NCBI RefSeq assembly: GCF_004022215.1
Contig: NZ_SAUZ01000006.1
Coordinates: 62,001 to 126,000, forward strand
Source of the DNA: Paenirhodobacter populi
GTDB taxonomy: Bacteria; Pseudomonadota; Alphaproteobacteria; Rhodobacterales; Rhodobacteraceae
Length of the DNA stretch: 64,000 nt
Direction: 5' to 3'
Shown here: positions 1-7,729 of the stretch, one piece after another
Numbering within the stretch: the first letter of the stretch is position 1
Layout: each line of letters begins with the position of its first letter
The notes under the pieces: model-generated
What the model was told of the DNA's origin: nothing
Seen by the model: the letters and a program-made list of their open reading frames with translations, nothing else
The model's database searches: none
Translations under genes and position numbers: made by a program

Positions 1-34
1 GGGGCGAAAGCGGGAGTGTCCGGGTCATGGTCAT
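1..34 (-). CDS. Start of a second ABC permease gene (partial)
   Basis: Directly after the stop of the permease at 39-953, a minus-strand ATG at 34 (or 28) opens a frame reading MTMTRTLPLSP and running off the window edge. In dipeptide/oligopeptide ABC operons the DppB-type permease is normally followed by a DppC-type permease, so this is probably its N-terminus. Only about 11 codons are visible; the identity rests on gene order alone. Confidence 0.35.
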   Translation of the reverse strand, partial: MTMTRTLPLSP

Positions 35-38
35 GGCC

Positions 39-953
39 TCAATCCCTCAGCCGCGGGTCGAGCCACGCATTCAGGGCATCCGCGAGGAAAGTGAAGATGA
101 TGTAGAAAAGCGAGAAGATCAGGATCAGCGCCTGCATCGTCGGCAGGTCGTTTCGGGAAATCGACTGCCACGCCAGATAGCCCGCGCCATGCAGCGCGAA
201 GACGCTTTCCGTCACGATCGAACCGCCGAGCATGAAGCCCATCTGCACCGCGGCCAGGCTGACCACCGGGATCACCGCGTTGCGCAGCGCGTGCTTGAAC
301 AGGATCTTGCGCGGCGGAACGCCCTTGGCCCGGGCGGTGCGGATATAGTCCGACCCCAGCACCTCGATCATGCCCGTGCGCGTCAGCCGCATGATGGCGG
401 GGGTGGCGTAATAGCCCAGAACGATGGTCGGCAGCACGAAGCCCTTCCAGCTGTCGGCACCCGAGGCCGGCAGCCAGCCAAGGTTCACCGCGAACAGGAC
501 GATGAGGATCAGCCCGAACCAGAACGAGGGGATCGCCTGCCCCACCACCGCGATGAAAAGCGCCGCCCGGTCGATCATCGAATTCGGCCGCATCGCCGCC
601 AGAACGCCCATCGGCACGCCCACGAGCAGCGCGAAGGAGATGCCCAGCACCCCCAGCGTCATGGTGATCCGCAACCGGTCGGCGATCAGCGTTGCGACCT
701 CGATCTTGAAATAGGGACTGACGCCGAAATCGCCGCGCAGCGCATGGGCGAGCCAGTCCAGATATTGCACCGCGATCGGCCGGTCATAGCCGTGCTGGGC
801 ACGGATCTGGGCGATGATCTCCGGCGTCGCATTCTCGCCCGCCAGAGCCACGGCCGGATCCCCCGCCATATAGATGAGCCCGAAGCTGATGACCGAGACG
901 GTCAACGCCACCAGCGCCGCCATCCCGAGCCGTCCCAGAAGATATCTGAGCAT
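39..953 (-). CDS. ABC transporter permease, DppB/OppB family
   Basis: Inner-membrane permease of a peptide-type (family 5) ABC importer, 304 aa, the usual length. It starts MLRYLLGRLGMAALVAL with the typical first membrane helix, has about six hydrophobic segments, and carries the EAA-loop region around residues 195-215 (YIRTARAKGVPPRKILFKHA), which contacts the ATPase. It follows the substrate-binding protein gene at 1038-2552 and precedes another permease start at the window edge. The substrate cannot be read from the permease. The neighbouring gamma-glutamyltransferase and amino acid oxidase suggest peptides or gamma-glutamyl compounds (inference). Confidence 0.93.
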   Translation of the reverse strand: MLRYLLGRLGMAALVALTVSVISFGLIYMAGDPAVALAGENATPEIIAQIRAQHGYDRPIAVQYLDWLAHALRGDFGVSPYFKIEVATLIADRLRITMTLGVLGISFALLVGVPMGVLAAMRPNSMIDRAALFIAVVGQAIPSFWFGLILIVLFAVNLGWLPASGADSWKGFVLPTIVLGYYATPAIMRLTRTGMIEVLGSDYIRTARAKGVPPRKILFKHALRNAVIPVVSLAAVQMGFMLGGSIVTESVFALHGAGYLAWQSISRNDLPTMQALILIFSLFYIIFTFLADALNAWLDPRLRD

Positions 954-1037
954 TGCCGCCCCTGTTGTCTTGATTTTCCGGTTCCCGACAAAAGGTGCGC
1001 CACCCGCCCTGACGGCGGGGGCGCACAGGATGTCAGG

Positions 1038-2552
1038 TCATTTCCACGACATGTCGAAGAAGCGAACGAATTCGTCCGGCGTCGGCTCGAAATCGAGGTC
1101 GGACGCCATCACGTAATTCGACGTATAGGTCCACAGCGGCACCCAGTAGGCCTCGTCGGCGATGAGCTTGAGCGCCTTGGAATAGTTTTCCTTGCGAACC
1201 TCGGGATCGGTTGTGGTGTCGCCGGTCCGCAGCAGGGCCGTCAGCTCCGGGTTCCGCACATCATCGATGGCCGAACCGTCGAAGAATTTCGAGGTGGAGG
1301 CGGAGACATCGGCGATGGATCCCGACCCCCAGGTCATGAAGGACATCGGGATCTCGTCCTTCAGCACCTTTTCGGCCAGCGCCGAATACTGCAGGAAGGT
1401 CAGGTTGGTCCTGATCCCCACTTCCTCAAGCATCTGCGCCATCGCCTCGGCCGCCTGACGGTCGCGATAGGCATAGAAATCGACGCTGAAGCCGTCGGAA
1501 TAGCCGGCCTCCGCCAGAAGTGCCTTGGCCTTTTCCGGGTCGTAATCGTAGGTGGTCACATCCTGTTCGCAGCCGAACTGGACGGGATTGCAGATGGAAT
1601 TGATGATCTCCGACGTCGGCGCGAAGAAGGCGTCACGGATCGCCACGCGGTCGATCGCATGGTTGACCGCCTGACGCACGCGGATGTCGGTGAAGGGTTT
1701 CGTGCCCGTCCGCCCCGCAGCGTCGAGCGAGAGATAGCCAAACCGCACCGTTGGCGCCTGTGTGACGGTATAGCCGCCGCGCTGCGCGATACGCTGAGCC
1801 TGATCCTCGGGCACCTGCCACATGAAATCGACGGCGCCCGAGAAGAGATCGGCGATCTGGGTGTTCACATCGGGGATGGAGCGCACCTCGACGGTGCCGA
1901 TATGGGCTTTGCCGCGCGGGCCCGCTTCATGATACCCGTCGAAGGCCTTGAGCGTATAGCCCCGGCCCGGGTCGATCGAGGCCACCGCATAGGGGCCGGT
2001 TCCGACAGGCTTTTGCGCGAAGCCCTGCGGGCCGACCTCCTGGTAGTATTGGTCGGGATAGATCTGCAGCGCGCTTTCCACATAATCGAGCGCGGCGGGG
2101 AAAGGCGCCTTGAGATGGACGCGCACGGTGTATTGGTCGATCTTTTCGGCAGACCCGATCCAGTTCACCGTGTTGGGCATCGCCACGCCCGTCGCCGGGT
2201 CGGAGAAGTGGTTGAAGGTGAAGACCACGTCATCGGCGTCGAAATCCTCGCCATTGTGGAACTTCACCCCCTGACGCAGCTTGAACTCCAGCGTCAGGTC
2301 ATCGACCCATTCGTAGCTTTCGGCCAGATTGCCGACCCATTCGCCGGTTTTCAGATCGCGTTCGACCAGCGCGTCGAAGACCGAATAGCCAAAGACGGTG
2401 CTTTCGCGTGCCGAGCTGAAATAGATATCGGCGCTGTCGAGATCCTTGGACAGGGCGATGCGGACGGTATCGTCGCTCTTGCCGGCCATGGCGGTGAGGG
2501 GCAGCATCGCGACAAGCGCTGCCGAGCCGAGAATGCGTGACATGGTGCTCAT
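1038..2552 (-). CDS. ABC transporter substrate-binding protein, family 5
   Basis: Periplasmic binding protein of the dipeptide/oligopeptide/nickel family, 504 aa. It has a classic signal peptide (residues 1-23, hydrophobic core then AMA cleavage site) followed by the mature start GKSDDTVRIALSKDLDSAD. The family pattern LRQGVKFHNGEDFDADDVVFTF lies around residues 95-116. A GGAAGGAAG ribosome-binding site precedes the ATG at 2552. It sits between the gamma-glutamyltransferase gene and the permease, so it probably delivers the substrate of this catabolic operon. Ligand class (peptide, opine, glutathione) is not determinable from sequence. Confidence 0.93.
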   Translation of the reverse strand: MSTMSRILGSAALVAMLPLTAMAGKSDDTVRIALSKDLDSADIYFSSARESTVFGYSVFDALVERDLKTGEWVGNLAESYEWVDDLTLEFKLRQGVKFHNGEDFDADDVVFTFNHFSDPATGVAMPNTVNWIGSAEKIDQYTVRVHLKAPFPAALDYVESALQIYPDQYYQEVGPQGFAQKPVGTGPYAVASIDPGRGYTLKAFDGYHEAGPRGKAHIGTVEVRSIPDVNTQIADLFSGAVDFMWQVPEDQAQRIAQRGGYTVTQAPTVRFGYLSLDAAGRTGTKPFTDIRVRQAVNHAIDRVAIRDAFFAPTSEIINSICNPVQFGCEQDVTTYDYDPEKAKALLAEAGYSDGFSVDFYAYRDRQAAEAMAQMLEEVGIRTNLTFLQYSALAEKVLKDEIPMSFMTWGSGSIADVSASTSKFFDGSAIDDVRNPELTALLRTGDTTTDPEVRKENYSKALKLIADEAYWVPLWTYTSNYVMASDLDFEPTPDEFVRFFDMSWK

Positions 2553-2582
2553 GTGGTCTTCCTTCCCATTGGTCGTTTCTGT

Positions 2583-4190
2583 TCAGTATTCCGCAACGGC
2601 TTCCGCCCAGGGCATCGTGGTTTCACAGGCGCCGCTGTTGGTGCCGTCCTTGCGGGCGACGGCGACCGGGCAGGCAAAGGCCAGCGGAAAGAAGGATCGC
2701 GGGACGGCGATCGTTTCATATTCCCCGCCCAGTGCCGCCAGCACATCCGCGGACAGCGCCGCATCCGCCTGAAGCGTCGCCCCGCCGGAGACATCGATCC
2801 GCGGCGTATGCACGGCGGCATCGAGATCGAGCCCGTGATCGGTCATCAAGAGCGCCATCTGCGTCACGGCGGGCAGGATCTTGCGCCCGCCCGATGCGCC
2901 AAGCGCCACCCGCAGACCGTCGTTTTCCACGATCACCGGGCAGATGTTCATCAGGCAGCGCTTGCCCGGCCCCACGGAATTGGGTCGCCCCGGTTCGGGG
3001 TCGAACCACATGATCCCGTTGTTCAGCAAAAGCCCGGTCGAGGGCGAGACCACCGCCGAGCCAAAGGCCGAAAGCAGCGTCTGCGTCATCGAGATCATGT
3101 TGCCCTTCCGGTCCACCACGGCGAAATGCGTGGTGCAGGAAGGGGCGTTGGGCGCATCCGCGCCGGCCTCCGCCACCTCGGTATCGCCGGCATTGGCCAG
3201 CCGGTTGCGATAGGCGGCGCGCAGGGCCCCGGCCCAGGCAAGGTAATCCGCCGCGCCGGGGGCGCCCTTGGCCGGGGCGGGATGAGCGGCCTCCAGATGC
3301 GCCAGCGTATCGGCCAGCGTCGGCCCTGCGGTCAGTTTCGGCGTGGCATGGATCAGCCCGCCCCTGTGGGCGATGGCAAGCGGCTTTTGCCATTCCGGCC
3401 GGTAATCCCGCAGATCTTCCGCGATCATGCGGCTGCCCTTGGCCTGAAGATCGCCGACGAGACTTTGCGCCAGATCGCCCCGGTAGAAATCCTGCCAGCC
3501 GGCCTCGGCCAGATGCGAAAGCGTCGCGGCGATCCGGTCCATGTTCACCCGCATGTCGGAAAGCGCCGTCCAGCCGGCGATCTTGGGCCAGATGCCGTCA
3601 TCAAGGAACATCGCCGCGGCATTCGCATCGCGCGACAGCGCCTGCGCCCGCGATGCGATCATCAGCGCGGCATACCAGTCGATCAGCATCCCCTCCCGCG
3701 CGCAGGCGATCGCGGGGGTAAGGAGGTCTTTCCACGGCATGGTGCCGAAACGGTCGTGCAACGTGCCGATCCCAGCGACGGTGCCCGGAACCGCCACGGC
3801 CAGCGGGCCATAGACGTTGCGATCGCCCTCCACCGCGCGCCAGGGGAAGAGGTCGGAGGCATGACCGTCAGCCGCCAGCGGATAATCCGCAGGATCGAGC
3901 TTTTGCGGTGCGCGCATTCCGTAGTAAAGCGCCTCGACCGGCCCGCCCTCGGGCGCGACCATCATCGCACCGCCGCCGAACGGCCCCGACATCCACGGTT
4001 CCAGCACGCCGAGCGCGAAGGAAACCGCAACCGCCGCATCATAGGCATTGCCGCCCGCGCGCAGGATTTCCGCGCCGATCTCGGAGGCGCGGCGGTGCTG
4101 GGTGGAGACCACCCCGCCCGTGCTGCTGATGGCGGGCTTGCGCAATTCGGCCCGCAGCGAGGTATTGGTTTCCTTGAAGGCAAGGGTCAT
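2583..4190 (-). CDS. Gamma-glutamyltransferase family protein
   Basis: Ntn-hydrolase of the gamma-glutamyltranspeptidase family, 535 aa. It would hydrolyse or transfer gamma-glutamyl groups after autoprocessing at a threonine. The processing site is visible around residue 360 as SCTTHFAVVDRKGN, with the nucleophile Thr before HFAVVD. The small-subunit motif PGKRCLMNICPVIV follows. There is no signal peptide, so the enzyme is probably cytoplasmic, unlike periplasmic E. coli Ggt; this fits processing of a substrate imported by the neighbouring ABC transporter. GGAG precedes the ATG. It lies in one operon with the DadA-like oxidase and RidA. Confidence 0.92.
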   Translation of the reverse strand: MTLAFKETNTSLRAELRKPAISSTGGVVSTQHRRASEIGAEILRAGGNAYDAAVAVSFALGVLEPWMSGPFGGGAMMVAPEGGPVEALYYGMRAPQKLDPADYPLAADGHASDLFPWRAVEGDRNVYGPLAVAVPGTVAGIGTLHDRFGTMPWKDLLTPAIACAREGMLIDWYAALMIASRAQALSRDANAAAMFLDDGIWPKIAGWTALSDMRVNMDRIAATLSHLAEAGWQDFYRGDLAQSLVGDLQAKGSRMIAEDLRDYRPEWQKPLAIAHRGGLIHATPKLTAGPTLADTLAHLEAAHPAPAKGAPGAADYLAWAGALRAAYRNRLANAGDTEVAEAGADAPNAPSCTTHFAVVDRKGNMISMTQTLLSAFGSAVVSPSTGLLLNNGIMWFDPEPGRPNSVGPGKRCLMNICPVIVENDGLRVALGASGGRKILPAVTQMALLMTDHGLDLDAAVHTPRIDVSGGATLQADAALSADVLAALGGEYETIAVPRSFFPLAFACPVAVARKDGTNSGACETTMPWAEAVAEY

Positions 4191-4205
4191 CGGGACAGTC
4201 TCCGA

Positions 4206-5438
4206 TCAGTCGAAACGGCCCGGGGCAAGCGCCCGGGTCAGGGGAAGCGGATTGCCGGACATCAATTCCGCCAGGATATGGGCCGAGGCCGGCCCCGCGG
4301 TGAAACCCTGATGCGCATGGCCGAAATGGAACCACAGGCCGGGATGGCGCGAGGCCTCGCCCAGAACCGGCAGCATGTCGGGCAGGCAGGGGCGGTGGCC
4401 GAACCAGGGATCCGCCTCGACCGCGGGGCCCATGTCGAACAGCTCGCGCGTGGAAAGCTCTGCCCGGCGGATCTGCGACCAGTTGACGGGGGCATCCATC
4501 CGGGTGAATTCCGCGCCGGTCGTCAGCCGCAGCCCCTGGTTCATCCGGGCAAGGAAGACGCCCCGCTCGGCATCGAACATGGAGATGCGGGGGCCGTTCG
4601 CGGCCTCGAAATGGCGGTGATAGCCGCGCTTGCGGAACAACGGGATGCGATACCCCAGCCGCGCGGTGACCTGCGTCGACCAGGGGCCGAGCGCCAGAAC
4701 CGCGCGTTCGGCCGCCTGCACCCCCTCTTCGGTCCGCACCGACCAGCCGGAACCGTCCTGCGTCAGGCTCTGCGCGTCGCCATAGGCGAAACGCCCGCCC
4801 CTTTCGACAAAGAGCCGGCCATAGGCGGCGGTCAGGCCGCCGGGGCTCAGACAGGTCCAGACAGACCCGTAATGGATCGCCCCGGCCAGAGACCGTTTCA
4901 GCCCCGGTTCGGCCGCGGCAAGCTCCGCCGCTGTCTCGGTGGCGAAGGGCACGCCGAAGACGCCCTCGACCCGCTGCGCCTCGCGCAGCGCCGCCCCGAA
5001 CGCGCGCTCGGTGCGGAAGATGCAGCGATACCCCCTGCGCTCGATCAGATGCTGCACGCCCGCCGCCTTGATCAGCGGGGCGTGGTAGAGGTCGGATTTG
5101 CCGACAAGCTGGCTGTAGGTTTCCGAGGCCCGCGCATGACCCGCGGGGGAGGAATTCTTCCAGTAGGTCCAGAGCGGGCGGACATGTTCCGGCAATGACG
5201 AAAGGTGCCAGTTGACATCATTCGTCCGTTTCAGCGCGACGTCGATCAGCTTCGGGATCGAGCGGGGAAAGGCATAGGGCTCCACCGCCTCCGTCTGGAT
5301 GGCGCCGGCATTGCCGTAGCTCGTCTCCCGCCCGATGCCGCGGCGATCGACCAGCAGCACCTCGTCGCCGCGCGCCTGAAGGGCCAGAGCCGTCGAGACC
5401 CCGACCATCCCCGCGCCAAGAACAATCGTCTGGACCAT
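4206..5438 (-). CDS. FAD-dependent amino acid dehydrogenase, DadA-like
   Basis: Flavoprotein of the DAO/DadA family, 410 aa. The N-terminus MVQTIVLGAGMVGVSTALAL is the FAD-binding GxGxxG Rossmann motif, followed by EVLLVDRR with the acidic ribose-binding position. The C-terminal GHAHQGFTAGPASAHILAEL is the second FAD contact typical of the family. It likely oxidises a D-amino acid or N-substituted amino acid to an imine/2-oxo acid. The RidA homologue 11 nt upstream fits, because RidA hydrolyses reactive imines released by such oxidases. It is 15 nt upstream of the gamma-glutamyltransferase gene, same operon. Exact substrate unknown. Confidence 0.9.
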   Translation of the reverse strand: MVQTIVLGAGMVGVSTALALQARGDEVLLVDRRGIGRETSYGNAGAIQTEAVEPYAFPRSIPKLIDVALKRTNDVNWHLSSLPEHVRPLWTYWKNSSPAGHARASETYSQLVGKSDLYHAPLIKAAGVQHLIERRGYRCIFRTERAFGAALREAQRVEGVFGVPFATETAAELAAAEPGLKRSLAGAIHYGSVWTCLSPGGLTAAYGRLFVERGGRFAYGDAQSLTQDGSGWSVRTEEGVQAAERAVLALGPWSTQVTARLGYRIPLFRKRGYHRHFEAANGPRISMFDAERGVFLARMNQGLRLTTGAEFTRMDAPVNWSQIRRAELSTRELFDMGPAVEADPWFGHRPCLPDMLPVLGEASRHPGLWFHFGHAHQGFTAGPASAHILAELMSGNPLPLTRALAPGRFD

Positions 5439-5449
5439 CTCGTTCCGCC

Positions 5450-5806
5450 TCAGGCCGTCACGGCGTGGACCTGAATCTCGACCCTGAGCGAGGGATGCGC
5501 GAGGCGCGCCTCGACACAGGCGCGGGCGGGGGCGGATCCGGGCACGACCCAGGCATCCCAGACCGCGTTCATCTCGTCGAAGGTGGCGATGTCGGAAAGC
5601 CAGATCGTGGCGCTGACGATATCCTTGCGCCCCACGCCCGCCTTGGCCAGCAGGGCGTCGATCTTGGCGAGGATATCGGCGGTCTGCGCCGCCACGTCAC
5701 CGTCGCGATCATCCGCAACCTGCCCGGACAGCACGACCATGCGGCCGTTCAGCGGCCAGCTTACCGCCATGCTCATCCGTGCGTTGGGCTCGATGCGCTC
5801 GATCAT
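5450..5806 (-). CDS. RidA/YjgF family enamine/imine deaminase
   Basis: Small RidA-family protein, 118 aa from ATG at 5806, a typical length. An upstream extension is open to 5887 but crosses the operator and has no ribosome-binding site; GGGGGAAGA lies just before 5806. The family arginine is in PARACVEARL (residues ~93-102), and GRMVVLSGQVADD is the usual N-terminal strand region. It is the first gene of the minus-strand operon and would hydrolyse imines made by the oxidase encoded next. The divergent IclR gene and operator at 5832-5865 lie directly upstream. Confidence 0.9.
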   Translation of the reverse strand: MIERIEPNARMSMAVSWPLNGRMVVLSGQVADDRDGDVAAQTADILAKIDALLAKAGVGRKDIVSATIWLSDIATFDEMNAVWDAWVVPGSAPARACVEARLAHPSLRVEIQVHAVTA

Positions 5807-5831
5807 CTTTGGTCTTCCCCCATTCAAAATT

Positions 5832-5865
5832 TCCACTATAGTGGACTTGTATTTCCTATAATGGA
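5832..5865. promoter_or_regulatory. Two-box operator between ridA and iclR genes
   Basis: Box 1 (5832-5845) is a perfect 14-bp palindrome, TCCACTATAGTGGA. Box 2 (5854-5865), TCCTATAATGGA, is a degenerate copy. Their centres are 21 bp apart, about two helix turns. Box 2 contains a perfect TATAAT (5857-5862) reading toward the IclR gene. Location between divergent genes and two in-phase sites fit binding by the IclR-family protein encoded at 5908 (inference). Confidence 0.72.
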
Positions 5866-5907
5866 CGATGACGGGTGTGGAATTCACCTGTCAAGGAGCA
5901 AACTGCC

Positions 5908-6735
5908 TTGAGTTCGGACAATGATGAAAAAAAGGGCGCTCATCGCGCCAAGGGCACGGATCGTGTGCTCGATATTCTTGAATGTCTGGCGATGCAGAAT
6001 CGTCCCGTCGGCCGGAGCGAGCTGACAGGCCTGACCGGCATGCCCCGATCGACCATCTATGCGCTGACCGATCTGCTTTTGCACCGCAACTGGCTCGAGG
6101 AAACCGAGCGGGGGCTTCAGCTTGGTCCGCAGGCCGGGTTCGTCAGCAACGGCTATCTGCATCAGAACGGGTTCGAGCGGCTTGCGCGGGACGTTCTGGC
6201 GGAGCTGTCAGCCCGCACCGGCACCTTGACGGAAATCGACGTGGTCGAGGATTGGGTCCATGTCGTGGCCCTGAGCGAGGGGCGGATGGCGCAGGGCTAT
6301 CTGCGCCCGATCGAAGGCGCGCGCCTGCCGCTGATGCCCACGGCGGCGGCGCGGGTGATTCTGGCCGATGTGCCGCGCGACGTGATCCGCCGCAAGATAG
6401 CGGATGAGGAACTGGTGGATGTCTCGGGCAGGCGGATCAGCTGGGAGGGCTTTTTCGAGGACGTGGATCGCGGCCGTCTTCAGGGCTATGTCACCGTCAC
6501 CGGCTGGCTGGGGGGCACGGTGTCCACTCTCGCCTGTCCGGTCGTGGACGGGCAGGGACGCATCCTCGCCTCGCTTTGCATGATCATCCCCACCGAGGAG
6601 ATCCGGCGCAACCTGCATTCCTATCTCGTGCCGTTGCAGGAGGCGGGGCAGAAGCTCGGCAATATCATCAACCGCATGTCATGGCCCTATGCCGATCTGA
6701 ACTGGCACAAGCTGCATCCCGCCAGATCCGCATAG
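5908..6735 (+). CDS. IclR family transcriptional regulator
   Basis: DNA-binding regulator, 275 aa from a TTG start at 5908. AAGGAG lies 9 nt upstream; the open frame extends to a GTG at 5875, but that start has no ribosome-binding site. The N-terminal winged helix-turn-helix is at residues ~15-70 (RVLDILECLAM, then SELTGLTGMPRSTIYALTDL). The C-terminal ligand-binding domain follows. It is divergent from the RidA/oxidase/gamma-glutamyltransferase/ABC operon and probably controls it and itself through the palindromes at 5832-5865. Inducer unknown; likely a metabolite of that operon. Confidence 0.93.
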   Translation: MSSDNDEKKGAHRAKGTDRVLDILECLAMQNRPVGRSELTGLTGMPRSTIYALTDLLLHRNWLEETERGLQLGPQAGFVSNGYLHQNGFERLARDVLAELSARTGTLTEIDVVEDWVHVVALSEGRMAQGYLRPIEGARLPLMPTAAARVILADVPRDVIRRKIADEELVDVSGRRISWEGFFEDVDRGRLQGYVTVTGWLGGTVSTLACPVVDGQGRILASLCMIIPTEEIRRNLHSYLVPLQEAGQKLGNIINRMSWPYADLNWHKLHPARSA

Positions 6736-6780
6736 CCGCCCGAACCGCATGCCCGGCACAGACCTTCCCGGGGCTGGCGC

Positions 6781-7440
6781 CTAACGGCTCAGCTTGCCGA
6801 AGGTCTGCGCCAGCCTGCGGGCGATTTCGTCCCAATCGGGGGTATCGTCCGTCTTGTGACGGGTGATGAACTGGGTGCCGATGCGCAAGGCTTGGCCACC
6901 GGGCACAGCCGGGTCGGCGCAGGTGCCCAGAAGGATGCCATCTTCGGCGAAGATACGGATCGCCCCGGCCTGCGGGACCGAAGACGGCAACGGCACCAGC
7001 AATTGATGCGTCAGGATCTCGTCCGAGCGCCGTGATCTGGATCTCGCAGGCACGTCTCAGATGGAACATGTTGTTGTACATCTCGGTCGCGCTTCGCCCG
7101 GCGGCGATCAGCCCGTGATTGCGCGGAACCATGACCGGACAGGACCCCGGATCGGCGATGATCCTTTCCCGTTCGGCCAGATCTAGGGCGATCCCCCCGA
7201 AATCATGATGGATGATGCGGTTGAAGAATCGCCGCGAGATCTGGTTGAGCGGCAGGAACCCCTCTTCCATGCATGACATCGCCACCCCGGCACGGGTATG
7301 CATGAGCTACGTGGCCTCATGCACCGGCATGTGCAATGCCGAATGGATGGGGAAGCCCCCGGACAGCGGGGGCTGCCTGTGATTACAACAGGCCTGAGCT
7401 GCGTCAGGCTGATCGCGCAGGGGCCGAACATGCCTATCGG
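6781..7440 (-). pseudogene. Decayed class II aldolase/adducin family gene
   Basis: Minus-strand remnants of a class II aldolase-type gene. Around 7440-7390 a fragment reads PIGMFGPCAIS, matching the family NPYG region. Around 7350-7300 another frame gives IHSALHM, an in-frame stop, then LMHTRAGVAMSCMEEGF. The stretch 7303 down to about 7030 continues with PLNQISRRFF, then GGIALDLAERERIIADPG, MVPRNHGL and RRACEIQITAL, all recognisable family blocks including the metal-site HTRAG and NHG. Near 7028 the frame shifts, and the rest (ending GKLSR at 6781) reads in another frame. Multiple frameshifts plus a stop mean no full product. Ends are approximate. Confidence 0.75.
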
Positions 7441-7729
7441 TGAATCATGCGGCACTGGCAAAGGAAGGCGGCATCGACTTCCGGAGCCAGATCCGCCGGG
7501 GATCTGGGACGGGCGCAGGAAGGACTGTTCAAGTCCGTCCGCATGTTGGCCATGATCCGGGAACGGGTCCTGACCCCAGCGGAGGGCATCTGTGCAATCG
7601 CGTTTGCCGATTGGCCGGCAGGCGGACCTCCATCCGTTCAGCAAACTGCGCCGTCCCGGCCCCGGGGCGGCGCAGAGACATCCGGGGCAGAGTCACCAGC
7701 CCCCGAACGCCCTTTTCTGTTCGGCTTTC

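Noticed and set aside
5807-5887. N-terminal extension of the RidA protein to 5887.
   Set aside because: It reads through the operator palindromes, lacks a ribosome-binding site, and the family starts at the ATG at 5806.
6781-7030. A separate small gene reading from 7053 to 6781 (90 codons, minus strand).
   Set aside because: It starts without a ribosome-binding site exactly where the aldolase relic shifts frame, so it is better read as its frameshifted tail.
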